Shown: positions 16,118 to 25,200, numbered from the stretch's first letter. The stretch: DNA of 64,000 nucleotides from Hymenobacter crusticola (GCF_002154225.1 NZ_MTSE01000002.1:124001-188000), one strand, 5' to 3'. Numbers and translations: made by a program. The notes: generated from the sequence alone by a model not told the origin.

Positions 16118-16370
16118 AAAATTGTAGGAAACAGCTGTTAGTTAGCAGCTGCTAAGTGGTAGAAAATTTGCTAATGGACCAGAACAGAGTGCGAGAAGCA
16201 TACGTTCTCCCTGCTGTCATATAAGGTTTTTCTAATAAAGCAAAGACGATGCTAATCCGTGAACTTGCAAGCTGTTTTTGACATACTTGGCAGCTCACCA
16301 CCTGGAATGGTACAAATAGCTGCGCTTGTTGCTAATTGCAGATCAGCTAAAATGCCAAGAACAAACTTGT

Positions 16371-16378
16371 TACCTTTG
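16371..16378 (+). promoter_or_regulatory. -7 promoter element of ahcY
   Basis: TACCTTTG is an exact TAnnTTTG element 27 bases before the ATG of ahcY. A correctly spaced TTG was not obvious upstream. Confidence 0.6.
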
Positions 16379-16405
16379 TAGTTAGACCGCAAAACAGTTA
16401 CAACT

Positions 16406-17716
16406 ATGGTAGAGACAACCTACGTACCTTATAAAGTTAAGGACATCACACTGGCCGAATGGGGCCGCAAAGAAATCCGGTTAGCGGAAGCAGAAATGCC
16501 GGGTCTGATGGCACTACGTGCTGAATTCGGTCCTTCGCAACCACTTAAAGGTGCGCGCATCGCTGGCTGCTTGCACATGACGATTCAAACGGCTGTACTC
16601 ATCGAGACGCTCATCGAGCTAGGTGCTGACGTTACGTGGTCGTCGTGCAATATTTTCTCCACGCAAGATCATGCGGCAGCGGCTATTGCAGCAGCTGGTA
16701 TTCCTGTGTATGCCTGGAAAGGCATGAACGAAGAGGAGTTTAACTGGTGCATCGAGCAAACGCTGTACTTTGGTGAAGAGCGCCAACCGCTGAACATGAT
16801 TCTGGATGATGGCGGTGACTTAACCAACATGGTACTGAACCAGTACCCAGAGCTAGCAGCCGGTGTTCGTGGTATTTCGGAGGAGACTACTACAGGTGTG
16901 CTACGCTTGCTCGACCGCGTAAAAAACGGTACTCTACCGATGCCTGCTTTCAATATCAACGACTCGGTTACGAAGTCGAAGTTTGATAACAAGTACGGCT
17001 GCAAAGAATCAGCAGTAGATGCTATTCGTCGAGCTACTGACGTGATGATGGCGGGCAAGATTGCCGTAGTAGCTGGTTATGGTGACGTAGGTAAGGGCAC
17101 CGCTGCTTCGTTGCGCGGGGCTGGAGCACGCGTTGTTGTTACAGAAATTGACCCCATTTGCGCGTTACAAGCTGCCATGGATGGTTACGCCGTCAAAAAA
17201 ATGGCAAATGCTATCAAAGAAGCCGATATCGTAATCACGGCTACGGGCAACTGCGACATTTTGACGGAAGAGCATTTCCGGGCGCTGAAGGATAAAGCTA
17301 TCGTCTGCAACATTGGTCACTTTGACGATGAAATTGACATGGCTTGGCTCAACACGAACTACGGTCATACAAAGGACACGGTAAAGCCCCAGGTAGACCT
17401 TTACAACATCGATGGCAAGGAAGTTATCGTGCTAGCTGAAGGCCGTTTGGTAAACCTAGGTTGCGCTACTGGTCACCCTTCCTTCGTTATGTCGAACTCT
17501 TTCACTAACCAGACACTCGCTCAACTAGAGCTATGGGAAAACTCGGATAAGTACGAGAACAAGGTGTATACGCTACCTAAGCATTTAGACGAAAAAGTAG
17601 CACGTCTGCACTTGGCTAAAATTGGTGTAGAGCTAGATGAGCTAAAGCCAAAGCAAGCCTCTTACATTGGCGTAGATGTAGAAGGCCCATTCAAGTCGGA
17701 TTTATATCGGTACTAA
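16406..17716 (+). CDS. ahcY: Adenosylhomocysteinase
   Basis: NAD-dependent S-adenosylhomocysteine hydrolase, 436 residues, which splits S-adenosylhomocysteine to adenosine and homocysteine and so relieves product inhibition of methyltransferases. Visible family blocks are [16 protein letters not shown] (substrate site, near residue 53), [18 protein letters not shown], the NAD-binding glycine loop [14 protein letters not shown] near residue 220, and [20 protein letters not shown]. The family C-terminus KSDLYRY supplies the Lys and Tyr that reach the NAD of the neighbouring subunit. Length and start agree with bacterial AhcY. It is a single-gene unit between its own promoter and a strong terminator. 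Confidence 0.97.
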   Translation: MVETTYVPYKVKDITLAEWGRKEIRLAEAEMPGLMALRAEFGPSQPLKGARIAGCLHMTIQTAVLIETLIELGADVTWSSCNIFSTQDHAAAAIAAAGIPVYAWKGMNEEEFNWCIEQTLYFGEERQPLNMILDDGGDLTNMVLNQYPELAAGVRGISEETTTGVLRLLDRVKNGTLPMPAFNINDSVTKSKFDNKYGCKESAVDAIRRATDVMMAGKIAVVAGYGDVGKGTAASLRGAGARVVVTEIDPICALQAAMDGYAVKKMANAIKEADIVITATGNCDILTEEHFRALKDKAIVCNIGHFDDEIDMAWLNTNYGHTKDTVKPQVDLYNIDGKEVIVLAEGRLVNLGCATGHPSFVMSNSFTNQTLAQLELWENSDKYENKVYTLPKHLDEKVARLHLAKIGVELDELKPKQASYIGVDVEGPFKSDLYRY

Positions 17717-17729
17717 CTCAGGAGGGTAA

Positions 17730-17796
17730 AACGAATTATAGATAAAACAAAGAAGCCGCGCAGAGCGCGGCTTCTTTGTTTTATCTATAATTCGTT
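17730..17796. terminator. Very long perfect bidirectional terminator between ahcY and the GH16-like gene
   Basis: Two perfectly complementary 32-base arms (17730-17761 and 17765-17796) with a three-base loop. The core is GC-rich and the flanks are A-rich on the left and T-rich on the right, so it works in both directions. The right arm contains the stop codon and last sense codons of the minus-strand gene ending at 17785. Confidence 0.92.
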
Positions 17797-18990
17797 AACA
17801 GGTAGTTCCGTGTGATGCCAACTAGTATTGAAGTTAAATAGCTGTGTTCTTCCGTTTCTACCTTGATATAAAATAACCCCTTGGCGAGGCTCAAAACTCA
17901 GATTACCTTGTACAAGATAGTCTTCCTGTTGTAAGTTGGTAAGTCTGTGCAGCGACTCAACTTGCCAGTGTTTGCCTTGGCGCAAAGCGTGATAAAGCTC
18001 ATCATCTTTACCTCGATAGAATACTTCTTTCTCAGGCATCATCGGGTTCACTACCAAAGCTCCTGTTGCTGGGCTGACATTGGGAAAATCACTCCTTAAG
18101 ACCTTATCAAGCTCGTCAGCATCCTTTGTATAGGATAGAGCATAATTGTTGTCATGAGGTTTTAAAATACGTATATAATCAATATCCATATGAGCTCTTA
18201 TGACTGTTTCATCATAATTCTTCATTTGCAAAGTAGCCAGTAGCATTCCTGCGCAAGGGTGCGTTGCTACCGCCGAATCAGCAACGTCATAAAGATGACG
18301 ACCATTGAAGAAGAAAGAAACCTTTGTAGGGGTCCAAACAGCTGAATAAGTATTGAAGCTAGCTGAAAGGGAAGGGCCATTGGGTTTACCCAGTATAGCT
18401 CCTTTTCCTACGTGTGCGGTAGAGTCATTAGGAAGTGTTTTACGCCAATCTATAACACCTGACTGAATGACTCTATCAGGTTCAGGCTTCAGATTATCTA
18501 TGACGTCAATTTCAGTATGACTCGATAAGAACCAGAAAGTAGGCCATACTCCATTACGTCCTTTCGGGAGTTTACAGCGAATTTCAATCATGCCATAGGT
18601 AAACCCCGGGTACATATCATTACAACTCGGGGTACCATCTATGTCAACTTTTGATTCAATCTTACCCGATACAAAGAGTTTGTCACCTCGATTAGTTGAT
18701 TTAATTTCCGGCAAACGTCGAGCAGAAAGTCGTAATAAACCTGTGTGGCGATGCTGTCCGTCAGAATGCAGAGAGACTTGTTCTGGTGTAAAGTATTCGT
18801 CGCCCCACCCTTGATTTGGGTCATTTGGGCTCACGAAACGCCAATTTCGGCCTAGCTCTTCTCTTTTCGTGTACGTGAAGTCGTCTCTAAATACCTCTTG
18901 ATAGTTTCTATAGTCTATTACAGATTGTGCAACGAGTGTGCTAAAAGGGAACGCACTGAGAAAAGTAAATAGCCAAAACCTAATCCGCAT
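17785..18990 (-). CDS. Secreted GH16-like glycoside hydrolase with a C-terminal beta domain
   Basis: A 401-residue exported protein with signal peptide MRIRFWLFTFLSAFPFSTLVAQ. Residues about 30-275 follow the GH16 jelly-roll: EVFRDDFTYTKREELGRNWRF, FVSGKIESKVDI, YGMIEIRCKLPKGRNGVWPTFWFL, the catalytic strand HTEIDVIDNL, and FNTYSAVWTPTKVSFFFNGR. The usual GH16 motif is E-x-D-x-(x)-E; here the last residue is Asp, so the acid/base position is altered. Residues about 310-401 (EVFYRGKDDELYHALRQG, LSFEPRQGVILYQGRNG) look like a small repeat-type beta domain that may bind sugar. The gene lies near glycan synthesis genes but on the opposite strand. Substrate unknown. Confidence 0.78.
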   Translation of the reverse strand: MRIRFWLFTFLSAFPFSTLVAQSVIDYRNYQEVFRDDFTYTKREELGRNWRFVSPNDPNQGWGDEYFTPEQVSLHSDGQHRHTGLLRLSARRLPEIKSTNRGDKLFVSGKIESKVDIDGTPSCNDMYPGFTYGMIEIRCKLPKGRNGVWPTFWFLSSHTEIDVIDNLKPEPDRVIQSGVIDWRKTLPNDSTAHVGKGAILGKPNGPSLSASFNTYSAVWTPTKVSFFFNGRHLYDVADSAVATHPCAGMLLATLQMKNYDETVIRAHMDIDYIRILKPHDNNYALSYTKDADELDKVLRSDFPNVSPATGALVVNPMMPEKEVFYRGKDDELYHALRQGKHWQVESLHRLTNLQQEDYLVQGNLSFEPRQGVILYQGRNGRTQLFNFNTSWHHTELPVNEL

Positions 18991-19232
18991 ATGGAAAATC
19001 TTAAAAAGAAAAGCTCAGTAGAAGTAATGCCAAGCGTACAATATTATTAGACATATAAGGTGTTTAATAAGTAGCCGAATCTTGCACAAATCTTGCCATG
19101 GGAGGTGTCCTACTGATTACGTGCTATACGTCTTAACTGGAAGAAATTGTTAACTACGTCGTATTACAGCTGCCCAATTGAATAGATTGGGTCTAGCGGC
19201 AATGCTCATAAAATCTGGATATTTGCGGCTAT
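18991..19232. other. Divergent intergenic region
   Basis: About 240 AT-rich bases between the divergent GH16-like and GT2 genes. It must carry both promoters, but no clean TTG-N19-TAnnTTTG match was found on either strand. Confidence 0.4.
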
Positions 19233-20012
19233 ATGCCCATCCTGCTCTCAGTTGTCATTATCACTTATAATGAAGAACGCAACATTGGTCGCTGCCTGCT
19301 AGCATTGCAGGATATAGCAGATGAAGTGGTCGTCGTAGATTCTTTTTCCTCAGATCGAACGGTTGAAATCTGCCGAGAGCACAACGCCAAAGTAGTACAA
19401 CATGCATTTGCAGGGTACGTCGAACAAAAGAATTTTGCTACTGCTCAAGCGCGTTTCGACCATGTACTTCAGCTCGATGCAGACGAAGTGCTTACCGATA
19501 CATTGCGCGAGCATATTCGTCAAGTGAAAACGAATTGGCGCGCTGCTGGCTATACGCTAACGCGGCTTACCAACTACTGCGGGACGTGGGTGAAACATGG
19601 CGGCTGGTATCCTGACCGCAAACTGCGCCTTTACGACCGCCGTTGCGGCCAGTGGCAAGGCTTGCTGTTGCACGAACGTTACGAACTACGACCGGAGCAT
19701 CAGGTAGCTGCTCTAACGGGCGACTTGCTTCACTACTCGTATGACTCCGTAGAGCAGCATGTTGCGCAGCTCAACCGCTTCACGAGCATTGCGGCCGATG
19801 AGCTAGCTCTCCGGGGTAAGTATAGAATTACTGTGTTTCACTTGCTGCTAAAGCCTTGGTGGAAATTTGTGCATGGATACTTTTTTCGGCTAGGATTTCT
19901 AGATGGCTTTGCGGGGCTATGCATTGCTGCTATTTCGGCTTGGGGCGTTTTTCTCAAATTTGCTAAGCTGCGCACCAAGAATCATCGCCTTAATCTTACC
20001 TCCGGCTCATGA
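19233..20012 (+). CDS. Family 2 glycosyltransferase (LPS-core type)
   Basis: A 259-residue GT-A glycosyltransferase of the KdtX/WaaE-like group. The N-terminus LSVVIITYNEERNIGRCL and EVVVVDSFSSDRT bind the nucleotide-sugar. The metal-binding acidic motif is LQLDADEVLT near residue 87, and conserved downstream sequences are GGWYPDRKLRLYDRR and LLHYSYDSVEQHV. A hydrophobic C-terminal stretch (LGFLDGFAGLCIAAISAWGVFLKF) probably lets it sit at the inner membrane. It overlaps the following GT9 gene by four bases (ATGA), so the two are translationally coupled. It probably adds a hexose to lipopolysaccharide core or a related lipid-linked glycan. Confidence 0.88.
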   Translation: MPILLSVVIITYNEERNIGRCLLALQDIADEVVVVDSFSSDRTVEICREHNAKVVQHAFAGYVEQKNFATAQARFDHVLQLDADEVLTDTLREHIRQVKTNWRAAGYTLTRLTNYCGTWVKHGGWYPDRKLRLYDRRCGQWQGLLLHERYELRPEHQVAALTGDLLHYSYDSVEQHVAQLNRFTSIAADELALRGKYRITVFHLLLKPWWKFVHGYFFRLGFLDGFAGLCIAAISAWGVFLKFAKLRTKNHRLNLTSGS

Positions 20013-21058
20013 AAACATTTATAGTTAGCCGGACCGACGCCATCGGTGATGTTGTGCTCACCCTGCCCGTATGTGGTCACTTGAAACAGTTGATACCTGG
20101 CTGCCGAGTTGTGCTGCTAGGTCGTACGTACACGCAAGCCGTAGCGGAAGCCTGTCCCTGGGTAGATGCTTTCCTGAACTACGATGAACTAGAAACCCGA
20201 GAAGAAAGAGAGCAACTAGCCATGCTGCAAAGCCAGAAGGCCGATGCTATTCTGCACGTTTTTCCCAATAAGCATATAGCGCAACTGGCCCGTAAGGTTA
20301 AAATTCCAGTGCGGATTGGTACGCGCAGTCGGTGGTTTCACTGGCTAACCTGTAATAAACTGGTGACGCTTAGCCGTCGGCATTCTCAACTGCATGAAGC
20401 TCAACTCAATTTAAAGTTACTGCAAGCACTCGATTATGTTGAGCAACCTAGCTTAGCGCAGGTGGCCCAGCTGGTTCGTTTGCGGCCCACAGTGTCGTTA
20501 GCGGATGGGTGGAGACAACTGCTAGCTGCCCGGCAACCAGAGCAGCTCAATATCATCCTGCATCCTCGCTCGCGAGGGAGTGCCCGCGAGTGGGGGCTGG
20601 AGCATTTTGGCAAGCTTGCTCACTTGCTACACAAAGCAGGGCATCGGGTCTTTGTAACGGGAACAGCGGCAGAAGGGGAAGAATTACGCCCGTGGCTAGC
20701 AGCTCACGCTACAGTATTAGCTGGCGAGCTTACAGGTAAGCTAGACCTAGCCCAACTTATGGCGTTTATTGCTGCAGCTGATGGGTTAGTAGCTGCTAGT
20801 ACGGGGCCTTTGCACTTAGCAGCAGCCTTGGGGCGTCATGCCCTGGGTTTGTATCCGCCGATGCGTCCTACTCATCCTGGGCGTTGGGCTCCCTTGGGGC
20901 CGCACGCCGAATACTTAGTGTTCGACCGCCCCGACTGTAATGACTGTCGGCAAGCGCCAGCTAGCTGCACTTGTATTCATGCTATAGCTCCGCTGCAGGT
21001 ATTGGAGCGTATTTTAACTTGGCAGCGCCTGCCCGTTACTACTTTTGCTGCTTTCTAA
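20009..21058 (+). CDS. Family 9 glycosyltransferase (heptosyltransferase-like)
   Basis: A 349-residue GT-B enzyme of the ADP-heptose:LPS heptosyltransferase superfamily. It opens with IVSRTDAIGDVVLTLPVCGHL, the acceptor-side family signature. It contains a LHPRSRGSAREWGLEHFGKL segment and the C-terminal donor-site block GLVAASTGPLHLAAALG. A Cys-rich loop, CNDCRQAPASCTC, near residue 316 is typical of the Bacteroidota branch. The start overlaps the GT2 gene by four bases. The donor may be ADP-heptose or another sugar. It likely acts in core lipopolysaccharide assembly on the cytoplasmic face. Confidence 0.88.
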   Translation: MKTFIVSRTDAIGDVVLTLPVCGHLKQLIPGCRVVLLGRTYTQAVAEACPWVDAFLNYDELETREEREQLAMLQSQKADAILHVFPNKHIAQLARKVKIPVRIGTRSRWFHWLTCNKLVTLSRRHSQLHEAQLNLKLLQALDYVEQPSLAQVAQLVRLRPTVSLADGWRQLLAARQPEQLNIILHPRSRGSAREWGLEHFGKLAHLLHKAGHRVFVTGTAAEGEELRPWLAAHATVLAGELTGKLDLAQLMAFIAAADGLVAASTGPLHLAAALGRHALGLYPPMRPTHPGRWAPLGPHAEYLVFDRPDCNDCRQAPASCTCIHAIAPLQVLERILTWQRLPVTTFAAF

Positions 21059-21085
21059 GTCTCGTCTGCTTACTTCCACTATTGT

Positions 21086-22363
21086 ATGAGTTCATCTACG
21101 CTAGCAACTGCATTGCGGCAAGCATACCGAACCGGCTATCTTTCCCAATGCTTACTGCTAGTAGCCTGTAGTGCTGGCATTATAGGATTGCTATCTGCAC
21201 GGGCATTGGTGGCTTTAAGCCCGCTAGTCGGACTGTTAAGCGCTGCTACCAATCCGACGTGGCGCACTGAGCTAGCTCGGTGGTGGCATAATCCAGCGGT
21301 GATATATGCTGCTTTGCTTTATGCAGTGCTTGTGTTTACTGGCCTATATACTGCAGAATGGGGCATTTGGCGACACGAGCTTTTCCGACAGCTTCCTCTC
21401 TTGGGTGTTCCGCTAATCTTTGCTGTTGCCGTGCCTCTAAGTGAGCAGCAGCGATTCTGGCTAGGCTGTATGTTCGTACTAGGTACCACTCTGCTAGGTG
21501 CTGATACACTAGTGCGTTATCTGCTCACTGCGCCCGAAGTGCACGAAATGTTCAATACTGGCCAAAACATCCAAACTGTTACTGGGGTATTTCACATTCA
21601 TTTCGGTGTAATGCTCGCCTTGGCCTTTTATTTTGGGGTGTTGCTACGACGAAATAGCTACGCTACGCGCATATGGCGTTGGCTCCTACTTCTAGCTGTA
21701 CTGTTAATTGTAGCTGTGCTGCATGTGCTGGCATACCGCACTGGGCTGCTTGTTTTCTATAGCGTTCTTTTGTTCGATTCTGTGTGGTTGATTGTCGCTC
21801 GTCGTCAATTCTTGTGGGGATTAGGGGCTCTGCTTTTGTTTGTTGTATTACCTTGGTTTGCCTACAAAACATTGGAGCCCATTCAAGCTAGAGTCAACGG
21901 TACCTATTACGACTTAGAGCAGTTCAGCCTCAGCCACGATATCAATAATTTTTCCTTGTCAAAGCGTTTGGCTGCTTGGGAAACGGCTCAAGCAGTAGCG
22001 GCGCAGCACCCGTGGCTAGGAGTAGGACTTGCCGATACGGAAGCTGCTATGATGGAGCAATATAGCTGGCGCGACTTTGGGCTGCAGCCGATCAACCGGG
22101 TGATGGTCCATAATCAATATTTGCACTACCTATTAGGCGCTGGTATCGTAGGACTATTTGTGTGGTTGCTCGTCTTGTTGGGGCCCTTGGCGCAACCTAG
22201 AGTACGTCGTAACCCGTACGTCATACATTTCCTGCTCATTCTGGGCGTAGCAATGCTAGTCGACTCGCTTCTACAGCTCCAGATTGGCTTTAATCTTTTC
22301 GTATTCCTCTATGGCTTTCTAGTCGTGAATGCAGAACGGCAAGCGCAGCAGACAGCTAATTGA
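21086..22363 (+). CDS. O-antigen ligase / Wzy-like polymerase family membrane protein
   Basis: A 425-residue polytopic membrane protein with about ten hydrophobic segments. Family hallmarks are a large periplasmic region between the late helices holding LSLSKRLAAWETAQAVAAQHPWLGVGLAD and VMVHNQYLHYLLGAGIVGLFVWL, with the conserved R and H thought to act in glycan transfer in WaaL/Wzy proteins. It starts 27 bases after the GT9 gene, completing a GT2-GT9-ligase unit for surface glycan assembly. Two further relatives lie at 47.6-50.3 kb. Ligase versus polymerase cannot be told from sequence. Confidence 0.85.
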   Translation: MSSSTLATALRQAYRTGYLSQCLLLVACSAGIIGLLSARALVALSPLVGLLSAATNPTWRTELARWWHNPAVIYAALLYAVLVFTGLYTAEWGIWRHELFRQLPLLGVPLIFAVAVPLSEQQRFWLGCMFVLGTTLLGADTLVRYLLTAPEVHEMFNTGQNIQTVTGVFHIHFGVMLALAFYFGVLLRRNSYATRIWRWLLLLAVLLIVAVLHVLAYRTGLLVFYSVLLFDSVWLIVARRQFLWGLGALLLFVVLPWFAYKTLEPIQARVNGTYYDLEQFSLSHDINNFSLSKRLAAWETAQAVAAQHPWLGVGLADTEAAMMEQYSWRDFGLQPINRVMVHNQYLHYLLGAGIVGLFVWLLVLLGPLAQPRVRRNPYVIHFLLILGVAMLVDSLLQLQIGFNLFVFLYGFLVVNAERQAQQTAN

Positions 22364-22448
22364 TCTGTCCAAAACAAGTGTAGCACTAACTGGATTATTT
22401 GATCAATAGCTCTTTTTTTACAATTTTAGCCATCTACACCTAGCGCCC

Positions 22449-23096
22449 ATGAGCGATTCTCCCGAACGGGTTCCTAAGCTGAGCAAAGAAGAAAAGGACC
22501 GACGATTCCAGGCCGAATTGATGCCTGTCCTTGACTCTTTGTACAACTTTGCCTACCGCCTCACCCTTGATGAAGACGATGCCAATGATCTCGTCCAGGA
22601 GACGTATTTGAAGGCATATCGTTTCTTCGAATACTTCGAGCCGGGAACCAACGCGAAAGCGTGGCTGTTTCGCATCCTGAAAAACTCGTTCATTAACGAC
22701 TTCCGAAAAAAGAGTAAGCAGCCCGCCAAAGTCGACTATAGCGAAATTGAGGGTTATTACAATACGGAAGATGTAGAGGCCGAGGGCGACGTAGGAAGTA
22801 CGTCGTCAGACATGCGGCAACAAGCAGTGCGTGACCTTATCGGCGACGAGGTAGCTAGCGCATTGAACTCGTTGCCAGTCGATTTTCGTACCGTCATCAT
22901 TCTCTGTGACCTAGAAGGGTTCACCTACGAGGAAATGGCAAAGGTATTGGACATTCCAATCGGGACTGTCCGTTCGCGGTTGCACCGAGCACGCAACTTC
23001 TTAAAGGAAAAATTGGAAAAATACGCCAAGTCGATGGGGTACGGCAGCGAAGAGCAAGCCGACGCTTTAACGACTGATGACGATGACAACGAATAA
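22449..23096 (+). CDS. ECF-type RNA polymerase sigma factor
   Basis: A 215-residue sigma-70 family factor with only regions 2 and 4. Region 2 spans about residues 25-92 (YNFAYRLTLDEDDANDLVQETYLKAYRFF and AWLFRILKNSFINDFRK). Region 4 spans about 138-190 (ALNSLPVDFRTVIILCDLEGF, then EEMAKVLDIPIGTVRSRLHRAR as recognition helix). The linker is acidic and longer than usual. A small Cys/His protein follows after 14 bases and is the likely anti-sigma. Target promoters and inducing stress are not visible. Confidence 0.92.
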   Translation: MSDSPERVPKLSKEEKDRRFQAELMPVLDSLYNFAYRLTLDEDDANDLVQETYLKAYRFFEYFEPGTNAKAWLFRILKNSFINDFRKKSKQPAKVDYSEIEGYYNTEDVEAEGDVGSTSSDMRQQAVRDLIGDEVASALNSLPVDFRTVIILCDLEGFTYEEMAKVLDIPIGTVRSRLHRARNFLKEKLEKYAKSMGYGSEEQADALTTDDDDNE

Positions 23097-23110
23097 ACCA
23101 TGATTTAATT

Positions 23111-23395
23111 ATGAAAGCCACCTCTACAACACCAACTAGCCAGACCGCGGCCATTACTGGTCCCGACTGTGAACGCGTGACGACAATTCTCGACCAAATC
23201 ATCGTGGGCCAAGCCCCTAGCGAGGAGGATGAAGATTATTTCATCAACCACGCCGACGACTGCTCTCCCTGCTTCGATAGCATTGATAAGCAGCGCATTT
23301 TCGTTGGATTTCTGACGCAGTATGTAGGCCGTAAAGGTGCTCCTAACTCATTGCCCGCTACGATTATGACGCGGCTTAAAACGGAAATGGCGTAA
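23111..23395 (+). CDS. Small zinc-finger anti-sigma factor candidate
   Basis: A 94-residue soluble protein. It contains His47-x3-Cys51-x2-Cys54 (NHADDCSPC), with a further Cys at position 20. This is the pattern of zinc-associated anti-sigma domains, which hold the cognate ECF sigma factor inactive. There is no membrane segment, so it would act in the cytoplasm. The position 14 bases behind the sigma gene, on the same strand, supports the assignment. The guanylate kinase gene starts only ten bases further on, so all these genes may share a transcript. Confidence 0.72.
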   Translation: MKATSTTPTSQTAAITGPDCERVTTILDQIIVGQAPSEEDEDYFINHADDCSPCFDSIDKQRIFVGFLTQYVGRKGAPNSLPATIMTRLKTEMA

Positions 23396-23404
23396 TTTCG
23401 CCCA

Positions 23405-23989
23405 ATGCAGGGTAAAATTATCGTGTTTTCAGCGCCTTCTGGTGCGGGCAAAACTACTATCGTCCATCGGCTGCTGGAGCGAATTCCAGAGCTAAGCTTT
23501 TCCATTTCGGCTTGCACGCGTGATAAACGCGGCCGTACAGAAGCCAACGGTAAAGACTACTACTTCATCACTATTGAGGAATTTCAAGAGAAAATCCGTC
23601 ATGATGAGTTTGTAGAATGGGAGGAGGTGTATGCTGGCAACTTCTACGGTACATTGAAGTCCGAAATCGAACGAATTTGGGCTAGTGGCAAACATGCCAT
23701 TTTGGATGTAGATGTGAAAGGCGGTTTAAGTATCAAAGAGTTCTATAAAGACCAAGCTCTCGCTGTCTTTGTGAAGCCTCCTTCTTTAGAAATCTTAGAA
23801 TCTCGGCTGCGTACCCGCGCAACCGATTCGGAGTCTAGTATTTCTGGTCGGCTTTACAAAGCCAAGTTCGAGCTAACGTTTGAAGACCGATTCGACGTAG
23901 TACTCATCAACGATAACCTAGATGAAGCCTCTGCACAGGCTGAGAAGCTGGTACAAGACTTTCTGACTACAGAACCCACAGCGTTGTGA
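23405..23989 (+). CDS. gmk: Guanylate kinase
   Basis: A 194-residue enzyme that phosphorylates GMP to GDP with ATP. The P-loop is APSGAGKTT at residues 9-17. The GMP-binding region follows as SISACTRDKRGRTEANGKDYYFI, EFVEWEEVYAGNFYGTLKSEI and ILDVDVKGG. The lid region contains RLRTRATDSESSISGRL. Length is typical. The last four bases overlap the GTG start of nadD, so the pair is coupled. Confidence 0.96.
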   Translation: MQGKIIVFSAPSGAGKTTIVHRLLERIPELSFSISACTRDKRGRTEANGKDYYFITIEEFQEKIRHDEFVEWEEVYAGNFYGTLKSEIERIWASGKHAILDVDVKGGLSIKEFYKDQALAVFVKPPSLEILESRLRTRATDSESSISGRLYKAKFELTFEDRFDVVLINDNLDEASAQAEKLVQDFLTTEPTAL

Positions 23990-24567
23990 GTGTGCAGTCT
24001 AGGATAGGGTTACTATTTGGCTCCTTCAACCCGATCCATACGGGCCATTTGATATTGGCAAATTTCATGGCCAGCCACACAGACTTAGATGCTGTGTGGC
24101 TGGTAGTGTCGCCTCAAAGTCCATTTAAAGCTGAGCAGGAACTATTACCGGAACGTAATCGGTATAATCTAGTGCAGCTAGCTATTGCTGGCAACGAGCG
24201 GCTGAGAGCTATTGACATAGAATTTAGCATGCCTAAGCCTAGCTATACTATTGATACGCTAGACTTATTACGGGCGCAGTATCCTGACCAGCAATTCGTA
24301 TTGCTAATGGGAGAGGATAACCTGGTCGGTCTGCCAAAATGGAAGCATGTAGATCGTATTCTAGCAGAGGTTTCAATCTACGTTTACCCGCGTTCTGGGA
24401 CTGCCATTTTACCTAGCATACCTGCCCAAGCGCATATTATAGAAGCTCCGTTATTGAATCTATCAGCTACCTTCATTCGCAAGTGCATACGAGAGGGTAA
24501 ATCCATTCGATATTTAGTTCCTGAGAATGTAGAAGAGGAGATTATCCGCAAAGGGTATTGGCAGTAA
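23986..24567 (+). CDS. nadD: Nicotinate-nucleotide adenylyltransferase
   Basis: A 193-residue NaMN adenylyltransferase that makes deamido-NAD from nicotinate mononucleotide and ATP. The nucleotidyltransferase signature GLLFGSFNPIHTGHL (with the HxGH motif) is at the N-terminus. LLMGEDNLVGLPKWK and the second nucleotide-binding motif in LLNLSATFIRKCIREGKSIRYLVP follow, the ISSTxIR-type end of the family. The start is a GTG overlapping the gmk stop codon. Ends at a bidirectional terminator. Confidence 0.95.
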   Translation: MSVQSRIGLLFGSFNPIHTGHLILANFMASHTDLDAVWLVVSPQSPFKAEQELLPERNRYNLVQLAIAGNERLRAIDIEFSMPKPSYTIDTLDLLRAQYPDQQFVLLMGEDNLVGLPKWKHVDRILAEVSIYVYPRSGTAILPSIPAQAHIIEAPLLNLSATFIRKCIREGKSIRYLVPENVEEEIIRKGYWQ

Positions 24568-24580
24568 GCTCGCTAGTAAC

Positions 24581-24619
24581 AAAAAGCCCCAACTGAAAGC
24601 TAGTCAGTTGGGGCTTTTC
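24581..24619. terminator. Bidirectional terminator between nadD and frr
   Basis: Fourteen-base perfect arms AAAAGCCCCAACTG / CAGTTGGGGCTTTT (24582-24595 and 24605-24618) with a nine-base loop. The T-run is present in both reading directions, as expected between convergent genes. Confidence 0.93.
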
Positions 24620-24636
24620 TATTTTAGAAAACTGAC

Positions 24637-25200
24637 TTAAATGGTCATAATCTCAGCTTCCTTCTTACTCATTAAATCATCGATTTTGCTGATGTAGCTA
24701 TCCGTTGCTTTCTGCACTTTAGCTTCAGCATCCTTCACGTTATCCTCCGCAGCGCCTTCTTTTAACAGCTTGCGTAGAGACTCATTCACGTCTTTGCGAA
24801 TGGCCCGAATACGAACCTTGCCATTCTCCGTTTCATTCTTTACTTGTTTTACTAAGTCGCGCCGCCGCTCTTGCGTCATTGGCGGGATGTTGAGGCGAAC
24901 ACCTTCAGCATCTGACTGCGGGTTGAGACCTAGGTCACTATTTTTAATGGCCTTTACTACTTCGCTGATGACGTTCTTTTCCCAAGGCTTGATGAATAGC
25001 GTACGAGCATCGGGCGCAGAAACGTTAGCCACTTGGCTGATAGGGGTGGGGGTACCGTAGTAATCTACTCGTAAACTATCGAGCATTGCTGGAGTGGCTT
25101 TACCTGCCCGAATGCGACCTAGCTCAAGGCTGGTATGCTGTAGCGCCTTCGCCATCGATTCTTCGCCTTCGCTTAAGTAAAACTGAATTTCCTCGTCCAT
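24637..25200 (-). CDS. frr: Ribosome recycling factor
   Basis: A 187-residue RRF, which with EF-G splits the post-termination ribosome. The sequence begins MDEEIQFYLSEGEESMAKALQHTSLELGRIRAGKATPAM. It contains the family VDYYGTPTPISQVANVSAPDARTLFI core, PPMTQERRRDLVKQVK, and VRIRAIRKDVNESLRKL. It follows pyrH on the same strand after 81 bases, the usual pyrH-frr order. Confidence 0.97.
   Translation of the reverse strand: MDEEIQFYLSEGEESMAKALQHTSLELGRIRAGKATPAMLDSLRVDYYGTPTPISQVANVSAPDARTLFIKPWEKNVISEVVKAIKNSDLGLNPQSDAEGVRLNIPPMTQERRRDLVKQVKNETENGKVRIRAIRKDVNESLRKLLKEGAAEDNVKDAEAKVQKATDSYISKIDDLMSKKEAEIMTI

Noticed and set aside
23111..23395. DnaK-suppressor type or ribosomal zinc protein as identity of the small Cys/His protein
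   Set aside because: The HxxxCxxC spacing and its place directly after a sigma factor gene fit an anti-sigma factor better.
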